Positions 43,797 through 54,744 of a DNA stretch of 64,000 nt are shown piece by piece; position 1 is the stretch's first letter; every line of letters starts with the position of its first letter. The translations under genes and the position numbers were made by a program. The notes beneath the pieces are model-generated. The model did no database searches and had not been told where the DNA came from. It saw nothing but the letters and a program-made list of their open reading frames with translations. Origin of the DNA: Streptomyces caniferus (GTDB lineage Bacteria > Actinomycetota > Actinomycetes > Streptomycetales > Streptomycetaceae); contig NZ_BLIN01000005.1 in the NCBI RefSeq assembly GCF_009811555.1, positions 1,683,501-1,747,500 on the forward strand, written 5' to 3'.

Positions 43797-43840
43797 GTCA
43801 ACCGTGGGTCAACTGTGCGTATCGACCTCGTGAACCCGAC
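43797..43840. promoter_or_regulatory. Four tandem 11-nt PHO-box-like units
   Basis: Consecutive 11-mers begin at 43797 (GTCAACCGTGG), 43808 (GTCAACTGTGC), 43819 (GTATCGACCTC) and 43830 (GTGAACCCGAC), with constant register. Streptomyces PhoP binds direct 11-nt repeats related to GTTCACC. They lie in the divergent promoter region of glpQ and the acyltransferase gene. Confidence 0.55.
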
Positions 43841-43929
43841 GTGCGAGCGGGAGTGACCCGCGAGTATTGTCCTGGGCTGCAGAGTTCTGCGCCCGCTTGA
43901 CATTGACCAGTCGCGACCCGGAGGACCCG

Positions 43930-44598
43930 TTGTCCCGCATTGTGCTGAAGGCGATTCTCGGATTCGTCATGCGTGTCCTGTACCGCCCGAAGGTCGAGGG
44001 CATGGAGCGCATTCCGGCGACCGGACCGGTGATCCTGGCCGGCAATCACGTCACCTTCATCGATTCGCTGTTCCTGAGCCTGGTGGTCAAGCGCCCGGTG
44101 TACTTCATCGGCAAGGACGAGTACGTCACCGGCAAGGGCGTCAAGGGCCGGCTGATGGCCTGGTTCTTCACCAGCGCCGGCATGATCCCGGTGGACCGCG
44201 ACGGCGGGCACGGCGGGGTCGCGGCGCTGATGACCGGCCGCCGGATCCTGGAGGAGGGCAGCGTCTTCGGCATCTACCCCGAGGGCACCCGCTCCCCCGA
44301 CGGCCGTCTCTACCGCGGCCGTACCGGCATCGCCCGGCTCACCCTGATGACCGGTGCGCCGGTCGTCCCGTTCGCGATGATCGGCACCGACAAGGTGCAG
44401 CCCGGCGGCAAGGGCCGCCCGCACATCGCCCCGGTGACGGTGCGCTTCGGCGAGCCGCTGGACTTCTCCCGCTACGACGGCATGGACCGCGACCGCTATG
44501 TGCTGCGGGCCGTCACCGACGAGGTGATGAGCGACGTCATGGAGCTGTCCGGCCAGGAGTACGTCGACATCTACGCCACCAAGGCCAGGGCCGCCTGA
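43930..44598 (+). CDS. 1-acyl-sn-glycerol-3-phosphate acyltransferase-like
   Basis: A 222-aa PlsC-family acyltransferase: the HX4D motif in AGNHVTFIDSLF, and PEGTRSPDG with the conserved EGT near residue 117. It adds the second acyl chain to lysophosphatidic acid or a related lipid. TTG 43930, preceded by GGAGGACCCG, gives the typical N-terminus LSRIVLKAILGFVMRVLYRP; ATG codons lie within. Divergent from glpQ, separated by the 307-bp PHO-box region. Confidence 0.9.
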   Translation: MSRIVLKAILGFVMRVLYRPKVEGMERIPATGPVILAGNHVTFIDSLFLSLVVKRPVYFIGKDEYVTGKGVKGRLMAWFFTSAGMIPVDRDGGHGGVAALMTGRRILEEGSVFGIYPEGTRSPDGRLYRGRTGIARLTLMTGAPVVPFAMIGTDKVQPGGKGRPHIAPVTVRFGEPLDFSRYDGMDRDRYVLRAVTDEVMSDVMELSGQEYVDIYATKARAA

Positions 44599-44615
44599 CC
44601 CTTCCCCGCGTGCGC

Positions 44616-44646
44616 CGGGCCCCGTCCGCTTTCCGGACGGGGCCCG
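44616..44646. terminator. Bidirectional terminator
   Basis: Perfect 13-bp stem CGGGCCCCGTCCG (44616-44628) with 44634-44646, loop CTTTC, between the acyltransferase gene and the convergent nucleotidase gene. Confidence 0.88.
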
Positions 44647-44673
44647 TTGTGCGTGCCGTGCTCCCGTGCCGGG

Positions 44674-46644
44674 TCAGCAGGGCACCCGGAATCCGCCGGG
44701 GGCGCGCTGGCCCTCGGCGCCGCCGGGCAGCGCCGTGCGCAGCGCCGCCTCGGGCCGCGGCACCACGCTGCCGTCGGCCTGCAGCAACTGCTGGCGCTGG
44801 GTGACGGTGCCGGTGCGGGCGCCGGGCACCCCTGCGTTCTTGACCCGTACCCGGTTCAGCGCCGCGGGTGTGAGCTCCTTCTTGGTGCGGACGTAGGCGA
44901 TGAAGCTCTCGAAGTCGCGGGTGTGCCGGACCGGTGCGGTGAAGCCGGTGAAGGCGCTGAAGCCGTCCTGGTTGATGAGGGTGTACGAGGGGGCGGCGAG
45001 GCGGTAGCGGCGGGTGAGGCTGAGGGCGGTGCCGTCGATGAAGACCTCGGCGGGGTCGATCCGCCGGCCGACCGGCCCCGCGGCGTCGAAGGTGTAGCGG
45101 ACATTGCCGGAGACGGCCAGCGGCGAGAAGCCGAGGCCGCCGCCGGCGGTCGGCGCCCACTGTTCCTCCAGGGCGTCATGGATCTGCCGGCCGGTGACGG
45201 TCACGGTCAGGATCGGGTCGCCGAAGCCGACGGAGTTCCAGGCCTGGGCGAAGGTGACGGTGCCGTCCGTCTCCTGGTTGCGGATCAGGTCGCCGGCGAT
45301 CACCGCCTGGCCGACGCGCGGCGCGACCGCGATCACGGCGAGGTCCGCGGGGGTGTTGGGGTGGTCGGCGGGGTCGTCCATCGGCCCGTGCGCCTGCCGG
45401 CCCGCCCACAGGGCCCAGTCGGCGACGAGGTTGCCCATGGTGCTCTCCCCCAGCGCGTTGCGCCGCCGGGTGAAGGACGCGGTCTGGGTGCCGATCCGGC
45501 TGCGGGCGCGCCGCGTGGCGTAGTCCGCCCAGTAGCCGGCGATCGAGCGCAGCTCCGGGTCCGGTGTGACGTCGCGGGTGTTGGGGTGGTTGGTGGAGGT
45601 GGTCAGCTCCCGGATCACCGTTCCGGTGTCCGGGTCGAGGCGCAGGTTGATCTCGTTGATGATCTGGCCGTAGCAGCCCGCCTCGACGAAGGGGCGGGGG
45701 TCGCCGTTGGGGTCGGGCAGCATCATGGTGAAGGCGCAGTGCCAGTGGCCGGTGACGATGGCATCGATGTCGGGCGAGGCCCGCAGCGCCAGTTCGTAGG
45801 CGGGCCCCGAGGGGTTCTTGCCGCTGTTGAAGTCGCTGCCGGCCACCGCGCCGTCGTGCATGCTCAGCACGATCGCATGGACGCCGCGGGACTTGAGCTC
45901 GGCGGCGCAGCGGTTGGCGGTCTCCAGCTCGTCCAGGGTGCGCAGTCCCGGCTGGTAGGAGCCGGGGAAGGACTCGGTGCCGATCGCGGTCAGATGGATG
46001 AAGCCGATCGCCAGCCGGCGGCCGCGGCCGGCGTCCACGTACTCGATGTTGTACGGCGCCAGGACGGGCTCGCCGGTGGCGTTCCACACCATGTTGGCGC
46101 TGTAGTAGGGGAACTTCGCGCCCTCGAAGCGGCGCCCGGTGGAGTCCTTGAAGTCGTCGTCCCGTCCGACGACCGGGTAGGCGTCACCGTCCCCCATGTG
46201 CGAGGTCAGGAAGGTCGCCGACTTGTCGAACTCGTGGTTGCCGGCCGAGGCGAAGTCCAGGCCCATGGCGTTCAGCGCCTCGACGGTGGGTTCGTCGGCG
46301 AAGGAGGAGGCGTCGAACTCCCAGCCGGAGAAGAGGTCACCGGGGGCGAAGAACAGCGAGTTCCTGCGGCCGTCTCTCAGCCGCTCCAGGTGGGCGGCCA
46401 TATAGGCGACACCGCCCACGGTGTACTTCTTCCCGCCGGCGCCGGTGATGACGGAGTTGGCGCCCGGGGCGCCCTGCAGATAGCCGTGCAGATCGGTGAT
46501 GTTGAGGAGCTGGACGTCGACGTACTCGTCGGCGCTGGCCGCGTCGCGGGCGTGGCCGGTGGCGTAGGCGTTGCTGCCGATGGCGCTCGCGGTGGCCAGT
46601 GCCCCCGCGGCGGTGAAGAAGGAACGTCGTCCGATGTCGCGCAC
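44674..46644 (-). CDS. Tat-exported 5'-nucleotidase/UDP-sugar hydrolase
   Basis: A 656-aa secreted metallophosphatase. A twin-arginine signal IGRRSFFTAAGALATASAIG is followed by the calcineurin-like domain: ITDLHGYL, GNHEFD, and GHWHCAF for metal ligands, then a C-terminal 5'-nucleotidase domain (about 380-620, AQAWNSVGFGDPILTVTVTGRQI, PSYTLINQDGFSAFTGF). It would remove phosphate from nucleotides outside the cell. AGGAGA lies about eight bases before GTG 46644. A palindrome resembling a mobile-element remnant lies upstream. Confidence 0.9.
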   Translation of the reverse strand: MRDIGRRSFFTAAGALATASAIGSNAYATGHARDAASADEYVDVQLLNITDLHGYLQGAPGANSVITGAGGKKYTVGGVAYMAAHLERLRDGRRNSLFFAPGDLFSGWEFDASSFADEPTVEALNAMGLDFASAGNHEFDKSATFLTSHMGDGDAYPVVGRDDDFKDSTGRRFEGAKFPYYSANMVWNATGEPVLAPYNIEYVDAGRGRRLAIGFIHLTAIGTESFPGSYQPGLRTLDELETANRCAAELKSRGVHAIVLSMHDGAVAGSDFNSGKNPSGPAYELALRASPDIDAIVTGHWHCAFTMMLPDPNGDPRPFVEAGCYGQIINEINLRLDPDTGTVIRELTTSTNHPNTRDVTPDPELRSIAGYWADYATRRARSRIGTQTASFTRRRNALGESTMGNLVADWALWAGRQAHGPMDDPADHPNTPADLAVIAVAPRVGQAVIAGDLIRNQETDGTVTFAQAWNSVGFGDPILTVTVTGRQIHDALEEQWAPTAGGGLGFSPLAVSGNVRYTFDAAGPVGRRIDPAEVFIDGTALSLTRRYRLAAPSYTLINQDGFSAFTGFTAPVRHTRDFESFIAYVRTKKELTPAALNRVRVKNAGVPGARTGTVTQRQQLLQADGSVVPRPEAALRTALPGGAEGQRAPGGFRVPC

Positions 46645-46764
46645 TGCGTCACTCTCCTGAGCAAGCCGTCCGTAGGGGGACGACGGGAGAGTCAAACGGG
46701 CCGTACGGGACGGCCGGTCACCAGCACACGTACCGGGCGTGAACGGGCGAGGGACAGTCGCCCC

Positions 46765-46825
46765 CAGGGCGTGTCCCGTGGATCATGGCGGGTGCACGGC
46801 ACCGTGATCCACCAGACACGCCCTG
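46765..46825. repeat. 61-bp near-perfect palindrome, MITE- or IS-remnant-like
   Basis: Arms of 21 bp (46765-46785 and 46805-46825) match except for two bases; each reads cagggcgtgtc at its outer end, which resembles the terminal repeat ends of IS families in Streptomyces. It sits between the MFS stop and the nucleotidase gene and could also act as a terminator. Confidence 0.65.
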
Positions 46826-46869
46826 AGGCGCGGTGTGTGCCCGCCGTCCGGCGGAGCGGCGCTACGGCG

Positions 46870-48501
46870 TCACGGGCGTTCCGCCGGGCCGCCGGCCGCG
46901 GAACCGTGGCCCGGCTCCTGGGCGGCCGGGGAGAGCGCGGCCGTGGGGGGCGGGGCCGGGCTGTTCGCCAGCTCCTGGCCCCGGAGCAGGAACCAGGCGG
47001 CCACCGCGGCGGCCAGCAGGACCGCCGCGCCCACCCCGGCCGCGACGTCCACCCCCGCGACGAAGGAGTCCTGAGCGGCCTTCACCAGCGCCGCCGCCTG
47101 GTCGGCGGGGAGATGGCGGGCCGCCTCGAAGGCGCCGCCGAGCGATTCGCGGGCGGCGTCCGCGGTGGGCGCGGGGACGCCGGGCGGGGTGGCGAAACCC
47201 CGGTAGATGCCGGTGACGATGGTGCCCAGCAGGGCGATGCCGAGCGCGGCGCCCAGTTCGTAGGCCGTCTCGGAGACCGCGGATGCGGCGCCCGCCTCCT
47301 CCTTGGGGACGCTGGAGAGGATCACGTCGGCGGTGACGGTGAAGGAGAAGCCCGCGCCGATGCCGACGACGAAGAGGATGAGGCACAGCGCGGCGGTCCC
47401 GGTGTCGCCGTGCAGGGTGGTGCAGCCGACGAGCGAGAGCCCGACCACCGCGAGGCCGCCGGCCACCACGATCCGTACGGACAGCCGCCGGGCGACCCAG
47501 CCGGCCGCCAGACCGGCCCCCACCGCGCCGATCGCGGCCGGTAGTTCGGTGAGCCCGGCGTTCAGCGGCGAGCGCAGCTGCACCATCTGGAGGAACTGGG
47601 AGAGGAAGAAGACCAGGCCGGACAGGCCGAGGATGGTCAGCAGATCGGCCAGCACCGCCCCGGAGAAACCGCGGTGGTGAAAGAGCTTCATGTTCAGCAG
47701 CGGCGAGGCGAGGGTGAGCTGCCGGCGGACGAACACGAGCAGGGTGAGCACCCCGATGACGGCCGCCAGCACGATGTCCCAGCGGTAGCCCTCCACCGCC
47801 GCTTCCTTGATGGCGTAGACGACGGCGACGATGCCCACCAGGGCCAGCAGCACGCTGGGGATGTCCCAGGGGCCGGGATCCGGATTGCGCGACTCCGGGA
47901 TGACCCTGGCGCCGACGGCCACCAGCAGCGCCATCACCGGCAGGTTGATCAGGAAGACCGAACCCCACCAGAAGTGCCCCAGCAGGAAGCCGCCGAGCAC
48001 CGGTCCCACGGCCATGCCGGCCGAGGCCATCGCGCCCCAGATGCCGATGGCCAGGCTGCGTTCCTTGGGGTCGTGGAAGAGGTTGCGGATCAGCGCCAGG
48101 GTGGACGGCATCAGCGTGGCACCGGCCACGCCCTGCAGCGCCCGGGCGGCGATCATCATCTCCGGGGTACTGGCGTACGCGGCGAGCACCGACATCGCGC
48201 CGAAGCCGACGGAGCCGATCAGCAGCAGCTTCTTCCGGCCGATGCGGTCGCCGAGGCTGCCCATGGAGACCAGCAGACCCGCGATGACGAAGGAGTAGAT
48301 GTCACCGATCCACAGCAGCTGCGTCCCGGACGGCCGGAGGTCCTCGCTGAGGAAGGGGGTGGCCAGGCCAAGGACCGTGGCATCGACGCCGACCAGCAGG
48401 ACGGCGAGGACGAGGACGGCGAGCGCGAGCCAGCGCCCCGGCCGGGGCTCGTCGTCCACATGAGCCGAACCGGCCGGTTCTGACGCTATGGTCTCGGTCA
48501 T
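46870..48501 (-). CDS. DHA2-family MFS drug-efflux transporter
   Basis: A 543-aa, 14-helix major-facilitator protein. Motif A GSLGDRIGRKKLLLIG is present, as is motif C-like AVGPVLGGFLLG. The C-terminus ends in a Pro-rich tail. This subfamily (SmvA/QacA-like) exports quaternary ammonium compounds, dyes or antibiotics; the substrate is not clear. The ATG overlaps the stop of the TetR gene (ATGA), so regulator and pump form one operon. Confidence 0.93.
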   Translation of the reverse strand: MTETIASEPAGSAHVDDEPRPGRWLALAVLVLAVLLVGVDATVLGLATPFLSEDLRPSGTQLLWIGDIYSFVIAGLLVSMGSLGDRIGRKKLLLIGSVGFGAMSVLAAYASTPEMMIAARALQGVAGATLMPSTLALIRNLFHDPKERSLAIGIWGAMASAGMAVGPVLGGFLLGHFWWGSVFLINLPVMALLVAVGARVIPESRNPDPGPWDIPSVLLALVGIVAVVYAIKEAAVEGYRWDIVLAAVIGVLTLLVFVRRQLTLASPLLNMKLFHHRGFSGAVLADLLTILGLSGLVFFLSQFLQMVQLRSPLNAGLTELPAAIGAVGAGLAAGWVARRLSVRIVVAGGLAVVGLSLVGCTTLHGDTGTAALCLILFVVGIGAGFSFTVTADVILSSVPKEEAGAASAVSETAYELGAALGIALLGTIVTGIYRGFATPPGVPAPTADAARESLGGAFEAARHLPADQAAALVKAAQDSFVAGVDVAAGVGAAVLLAAAVAAWFLLRGQELANSPAPPPTAALSPAAQEPGHGSAAGGPAERP

Positions 48502-49049
48502 TTCTCCATGCTCCGTCGGATGCCGCCGAGCAGCAGCTCGGCGATCGAGTGGGTGAGGTCGTTGCGGGCGACCCGTCCTTCGTGGACGGCGTAGGCGCCC
48601 GCGCCGATCAGGCCGTAGAAGGCCTCGGTGAGCCAGGCGGCGCTCAGATCGATCCGGAAATCGCCCTCTTCCTGGCCGCGGCGGAAGAGGGCGGAGATAC
48701 GGGCGTCCAGCTCCGCCCAGCCGGCGTTGATCTCGCCGTCCTCGAAGAGCTGGTTCTCGGTGAAGAGGAAGGCCAGTACGGCGGCGACCGGTTCGGCTTC
48801 GGCGATCAGCCGGCGCAGCGCCTCGGCCGCGTCCCCTTCCTCCAGCCGCGCCGCGTCCATCGCCTGCACGAACTGCGCGATCCCGTGCTCCTCCAGCGCC
48901 CGGATCAGGGCGTCCCGTCCGGCGAAGTGCCGGTGGAGGGTCGCGCGGCTGATGCCCGCGGCGCGGGCGATCTCGTCCATCGGCGTCGACGCCCGGCGCG
49001 TGAGCAACGCGGCGGCTTCTTCGAGTACCCGTTCACGATCCACTGCCAT
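48498..49049 (-). CDS. TetR-family transcriptional regulator
   Basis: A 183-aa regulator. The HTH covers about residues 5-45 (PMDEIARAAGISRATLHRHFAGRDALIRAL), followed by an all-helical ligand domain. Its gene overlaps the MFS gene downstream, and a palindrome TGAGACA-N4-TGTCTCA lies just upstream, so it probably represses its own operon until the pump's substrate binds. The putative -10 TACTCT sits a few bases before the ATG, suggesting a leaderless mRNA. Confidence 0.93.
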   Translation of the reverse strand: MAVDRERVLEEAAALLTRRASTPMDEIARAAGISRATLHRHFAGRDALIRALEEHGIAQFVQAMDAARLEEGDAAEALRRLIAEAEPVAAVLAFLFTENQLFEDGEINAGWAELDARISALFRRGQEEGDFRIDLSAAWLTEAFYGLIGAGAYAVHEGRVARNDLTHSIAELLLGGIRRSMEK

Positions 49050-49068
49050 GAGACAGAGAGTACCCTAA

Positions 49069-49086
49069 TGAGACAGCAATGTCTCA
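49069..49086. promoter_or_regulatory. TetR operator palindrome and promoter
   Basis: TGAGACAGCAATGTCTCA is a perfect 7-4-7 palindrome. A third half-site TGAGACA lies at 49049-49055. On the minus strand GAGACA and TACTCT are separated by 17 bases, so the operator covers the -35 region of the TetR-MFS operon. Confidence 0.7.
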
Positions 49087-49176
49087 CATGCATCTCGCAC
49101 CACGCACAACGGCGGCCCGCCCCCGGATCTCTCCGGGGGCGGGCCGCCGTCACACACTCCTGCGTCCGAGCAGCCT

Positions 49177-50628
<1,452 letters not shown>

Positions 50629-50742
50629 TCAAGGCTGCTGTGGTGTGCGACTTCCCCCAAGGCCTCAAGGGCCAGGGGGGTACCCCCTCCCGGCCGCGGA
50701 GGGCAGGGAGGCGGCTTGCCGTACGAAGGTAACGAGGCGGGC

Positions 50743-51936
50743 TCAGGCCAGGTCGCGCTTTGCTGCGATCTTGCTCGACATGCCGAAGAGCTCGATGAAG
50801 CCCTTCGAGAGCGACTGGTCGAAGGTGTCGCCGGTGTCGTACGTCGCGAGGTTGAAGTCGTACAGCGACTGGTCCGACTTCCGGCCGGTGACGACCGCGC
50901 GGCCGCCGTGCAGGGTCATCCGGATGTCGCCGCTGACCTGCTGGTTCGCCTCGTTGATGAAGCCGTCCAGGGCGCGCTTGAGCGGCGAGAACCACAGGCC
51001 GTCGTAGACCAGCTCGCCCCAGCGCTGCTCGACCTGCCGCTTGTAGCGGGCCAGTTCGCGCTCGACGGTGACGCTCTCCAGCTCCTGGTGCGCGGTGATC
51101 AGCGCGATCGCGCCGGGCGCCTCGTACACCTCACGGGACTTGATGCCGACCAGCCGGTCCTCGACCATGTCGATCCGGCCGATGCCCTGGGCGCCGGCCC
51201 GCTCGTTGAGCTGCTGGATGGCCTGCAGGACGGTGACGGGCTTGCCGTCGATGGCGACCGGGACGCCCTCCTTGAAGGAGATGACGACCTCGTCGGCCTC
51301 CCGCTGGACGGCCGGGTTCTCGGTGTACTCGTACACGTCCTCGATCGGCGCGTTCCAGATGTCCTCCAGGAAGCCGGTCTCCACGGCCCGCCCGAAGACG
51401 TTCTGGTCGATGGAGTACGGCGACTTCTTGGTGGTCGCGATCGGGAGGTTCTTCTCCTCGCAGAACGCGATCGCCTTGTCCCGGGTCATCGCGTAGTCGC
51501 GGACCGGGGCGATGCACTTCAGGTCGGGGGCGAGGGAGGAGATGCCGGCCTCGAAGCGGACCTGGTCGTTGCCCTTGCCGGTGCAGCCGTGGGCGACGGT
51601 GGTGGCGCCGTGCTTCTTGGCGGCGGCGACCAGGTGCTTGACGATGGTCGGCCGCGAGAGCGCGGAGACCAGCGGGTAGCGGTCCATGTACAGGGCATTG
51701 GCCTTGATCGCCGGGAGGCAGTACTCGTCGGCGAACTCGTCCTTGGCGTCCGCGACCTCGGCCTCGACCGCACCGCAGTCGAGCGCACGCTTGCGGATGA
51801 CGTCCAGGTCCTCGCCGCCCTGGCCGACGTCCACGGCAACGGCGATGACCTCGGCGCCCGTCTCCTCGGCGATCCAGCCGATACAGACGGAGGTGTCCAG
51901 GCCGCCCGAGTAGGCGAGTACGACGCGCTCGGTCAC
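50743..51936 (-). CDS. argG: Argininosuccinate synthase
   Basis: A 397-aa ATP-dependent enzyme joining citrulline and aspartate. The PP-loop [14 protein letters not shown] is at the N-terminus; further family motifs are [13 protein letters not shown] and [20 protein letters not shown] 51936 has AAGGAGA seven bases before, and gives the family N-terminus; an upstream ATG at 51981 has no support. A promoter and ARG-type inverted repeat lie directly upstream. Confidence 0.97.
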   Translation of the reverse strand: MTERVVLAYSGGLDTSVCIGWIAEETGAEVIAVAVDVGQGGEDLDVIRKRALDCGAVEAEVADAKDEFADEYCLPAIKANALYMDRYPLVSALSRPTIVKHLVAAAKKHGATTVAHGCTGKGNDQVRFEAGISSLAPDLKCIAPVRDYAMTRDKAIAFCEEKNLPIATTKKSPYSIDQNVFGRAVETGFLEDIWNAPIEDVYEYTENPAVQREADEVVISFKEGVPVAIDGKPVTVLQAIQQLNERAGAQGIGRIDMVEDRLVGIKSREVYEAPGAIALITAHQELESVTVERELARYKRQVEQRWGELVYDGLWFSPLKRALDGFINEANQQVSGDIRMTLHGGRAVVTGRKSDQSLYDFNLATYDTGDTFDQSLSKGFIELFGMSSKIAAKRDLA

Positions 51937-51951
51937 GGGTTTCTCCTTACG

Positions 51952-52001
51952 GTGCATACGCTGATGGGTATAAGTATGCACTCCACCGTATGTTTCGTCA
52001 A
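51952..52001 (-). promoter_or_regulatory. argG promoter with ARG-box-like operator
   Basis: Minus strand: -35 TTGACG (51996-52001) and -10 CATACT (51973-51978) are separated by 17 bases. An 8-bp inverted repeat GTGCATAC (51952-51959) and GTATGCAC (51974-51981) overlaps the -10. ArgR binding is inferred from gene function and AT-rich palindromic character. Confidence 0.6.
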
Positions 52002-52053
52002 CGCAACCACGAACCCGCAGGTCAGTCGGCGGGTCGAGGGCGTGTCGCCTGCC

Positions 52054-52431
52054 TCACGACCCCTCCTTGAGCACCTCCGTCAGCACGGTCACATGGCTCG
52101 CCGACATGTCCTTCGTCGCCGTCAGCAGCGTCAGCGGCCCCTCCCGGGCGAGCTCCCGGAGCCGCTCCAGCGCCCGCTGCGCGGCCTCGGTCGCCAGCTC
52201 CTCGCGATAGCGCTCGGCGAACTGCTCGTACCGCTCCCCCTCGTGGCCGTACCAGCGCCGCAGCTCGGACGACGGCGCCACCTCCTTGCACCACTCGGTG
52301 AGCTGCGCATCCGCCTTCGACAGCCCGCGCGGCCACAGCCGGTCGACCAGCACTCGGGCCCCGTCCTCCGGCTCCGGCGACTCGTACACCCGGCGCACCC
52401 GGAGGGCATCCGCGGGGAATATTTCACCCAT
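52054..52431 (-). CDS. DUF488 family protein
   Basis: A 125-aa protein with the DUF488 pattern: RVYESPEPEDGARVLVDRLWPRGLSK, TEWCKEVAPSSELRRWYGH, and LTLLTATKDMSASHVTVL. The conserved Cys and Arg residues suggest an enzyme-like pocket, but no activity is established. GATGAGGT precedes the ATG. It follows argG's promoter region, in the same direction. Confidence 0.9.
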   Translation of the reverse strand: MGEIFPADALRVRRVYESPEPEDGARVLVDRLWPRGLSKADAQLTEWCKEVAPSSELRRWYGHEGERYEQFAERYREELATEAAQRALERLRELAREGPLTLLTATKDMSASHVTVLTEVLKEGS

Positions 52432-52573
52432 ACCTCATCGAACCATGCCTGCGAGAGTCCCGCCGGGAGGCCGGGAAGCACCCCCTGCGGGCCCCGCTTT
52501 GGATTCATGGGCCGGGACAGGGTATTTTTCTTCTGCACGCCCCGGCCGGGAGTTCTCCGGCCGGTATGAGCAC

Positions 52574-52647
<74 letters not shown>

Positions 52648-52663
52648 CGGTGTTTTTGCAGGT

Positions 52664-52699
52664 CAAAGGCCGCTTCCGAGGTTTCGGAAGCGGCCTTTG
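52664..52699 (+). terminator. Terminator of tRNA-Pro
   Basis: Perfect 16-bp stem 52664-52679 with 52684-52699, loop GGTT, 16 bases past the tRNA. Confidence 0.9.
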
Positions 52700-52846
52700 C
52701 CGTTGCTTGTCGTGGGCTGCCGCCGCTTGCCGTTGCGTCGGGGCTCCCGCGGGGAGCCCCGCCCCGGTCGGCCCGGGGGCGGACGCGGGGCGGGAGCGAG
52801 GCCGCGGGGCGGCCCGTACGGCGTGCCGACGGCGGCCGGCGTGCCC

Positions 52847-53923
52847 CTACGGCACGGGGTCCGACACTCCGCGCGGGTGCGGTATCGCTATCTCCTCCGG
52901 CTTCTGCAGCGCCACGGTCCGCGCCGGGGAGGGAATCCTGATGCCCTCGGCCCGGTAGCGCTGGTGCAGGCGCTTGATGAACTCGTGCTTGATCCGGTAC
53001 TGGTCGCTGAACTCGCCGACGCCGAGGATCACGGTGAAGCTGATCCGCGAGTCGCCGAAGGTGTGGAAGCGGACAGCCGGTTCGTGGTCGGGGACCCCGC
53101 CGGTGATGTCGGTCATCACGCTCTCGACGACCTCGGTGGTGACCCGCTCGACATGTTCGAGGTCGCTGTCGTAGCCGACGCCCACCTGCACGAGGATCGA
53201 CAACTTCTGTTCCGGCCGGCTGAAGTTGGTCATGTTGGTGTCCGCCAGCTGGCGGTTGGAGATGATCACCAGGTTGTTGGAGAGCTGCCGCACGACGGTG
53301 TTGCGCCAGTTGACGTCGACGACATAGCCCTCCTCGCCGCTGCTGAGCCGGATGTAGTCACCGGGCTGCACGGTCTTCGAGGCGAGGATGTGCACACCGG
53401 CGAAGAGGTTGGCGAGGGTGTCCTGCAGCGCCAGCGCGACCGCGAGGCCGCCCACGCCCAGCGCGGTCAGCAGCGGGGCGATGGAGATGCCCAGGGTCTG
53501 CAGGACGACGAGAAAGCCCATCGCCAGCACCACGATGCGCGTGATGTTGGCGAAGATGGTGGCCGATCCGGCCACGCCGGACCTGGACTGCGCCAAAGTC
53601 TTCACCAGGCCGGTGATCACCCGGGCCGCAGTGAGCGTGACGACCAGGATGAGCAGCACGGTCAGCGTGCGGTTGACGGTGTGCCCGACGCTCTGCGTCA
53701 GCGGCAGAGCGGCGGCCGCCGCCGCCATACCGGCGGTGATGGCCGCCCAGGGCACCACGGTCCGCAGCGCGTCGACGATGACGTCGTCCCCGCTCCACCG
53801 CGTCCGCAGTGCGTGCTTGCCCAGCCATCGCAGGGCCACGCGCAGCAGCACGGCCGCCGCGATGCCGATGGCCAGCGCGGCCCCGGCCACCATCATGTCG
53901 TGCAGCGTGAAAGCCCGGTTCAC
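52847..53923 (-). CDS. Mechanosensitive ion channel (MscS family)
   Basis: A 358-aa protein: transmembrane helices at about 10-30, 50-70, 85-105 and 120-150; the pore helix region AVALALQDTLANLFAGVHILA; then the cytoplasmic beta domain starting KTVQPGDYIRLSSGEEGYVVDVNWRNTVVRQLSNNLVIISN. It opens under membrane tension to release osmolytes. Starts at GTG 53923. No obvious partner gene lies nearby. Confidence 0.93.
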   Translation of the reverse strand: MNRAFTLHDMMVAGAALAIGIAAAVLLRVALRWLGKHALRTRWSGDDVIVDALRTVVPWAAITAGMAAAAAALPLTQSVGHTVNRTLTVLLILVVTLTAARVITGLVKTLAQSRSGVAGSATIFANITRIVVLAMGFLVVLQTLGISIAPLLTALGVGGLAVALALQDTLANLFAGVHILASKTVQPGDYIRLSSGEEGYVVDVNWRNTVVRQLSNNLVIISNRQLADTNMTNFSRPEQKLSILVQVGVGYDSDLEHVERVTTEVVESVMTDITGGVPDHEPAVRFHTFGDSRISFTVILGVGEFSDQYRIKHEFIKRLHQRYRAEGIRIPSPARTVALQKPEEIAIPHPRGVSDPVP

Positions 53924-54193
53924 CGGCCGGCTCCCGCGGTCCGGGGGAACTGCTCGGCTATCAGCCGGATGTGATGCGACGTCACCTGGTCACCTGCTTG
54001 TCTCTGAGGCTGCGAAGGCGCCGGGACATCCGTGGACACCCCGACGCGAACTGCCATCCTGCCGCATGCGGTTCGGCCACCGGCAGGTGGCTCGGAGCGC
54101 AAACGGGCGCGGCCGCCTCCCGGAGGGGAGACGGCCGTGTCCCAGAGTGCTGGTGTGACGGGTGAGCAGCGCGAAGGGCGGGCCCCGCGCGCC

Positions 54194-54736
54194 TCAGTGC
54201 GCCTTTTGCGCCAGGCGCAGCAGATGGGCGGCGAGGGCCTGGCCGCCCGCCGGGTCGCGGCTGATGAGCATCAGGGTGTCGTCGCCCGCGATGGTGCCGA
54301 GGATGTCGTGGAGTTCGGCCTGGTCGATGGCCGAGGCCAGGAACTGGGCGGCGCCCGGCGGGGTGCGCAGGACCACGAGGTTGGCGGAGGCCTCGGCGGA
54401 GATGAGGAGTTCGCCGGAGAGGCGGCGCATCCGCTCCTCCTTGGCCGACTCCCCCAGCGGGGCCCGCGGCTTGCGGTCGCCGCCCTCGCTGGGCACCGCG
54501 TAGATCAGCTCACCGCCGGTGTTGCGGATCTTCACCGCGCCCAGTTCGTCCAGGTCCCGGGAGAGCGTCGCCTGGGTGACGGACAGGCCGTCGTCGGCGA
54601 GCAGCTTGGCGAGCTGGCTCTGGGAGCGGACCGGCAGCCGGTTGAGGATGTCCACGATCCGGCGGTGGCGTGCGGTGCGGGTCTGCGGCACGGCCTGGCC
54701 GCCGTTGTACGCCTCGTTGTCCTGCGGCTCGGTCAT
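54194..54736 (-). CDS. argR: Arginine repressor
   Basis: A 180-aa ArgR: winged-helix DNA-binding domain ([28 protein letters not shown]) and C-terminal arginine-binding/hexamer domain ([19 protein letters not shown]). It represses arginine genes in the presence of arginine. Last gene of argC-J-B-D-R; eight bases after argD's stop. The ATG at 54736 gives family length; the frame stays open far upstream through argD in a wrong frame. Confidence 0.95.
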   Translation of the reverse strand: MTEPQDNEAYNGGQAVPQTRTARHRRIVDILNRLPVRSQSQLAKLLADDGLSVTQATLSRDLDELGAVKIRNTGGELIYAVPSEGGDRKPRAPLGESAKEERMRRLSGELLISAEASANLVVLRTPPGAAQFLASAIDQAELHDILGTIAGDDTLMLISRDPAGGQALAAHLLRLAQKAH

Positions 54737-54744
54737 CGTTGTCG

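Noticed and set aside
44647..47544. A 965-codon plus-strand frame covering the nucleotidase and MFS genes
   Set aside because: Antisense to two genes with clear catalytic or transport motifs; no domain and no ribosome binding site.
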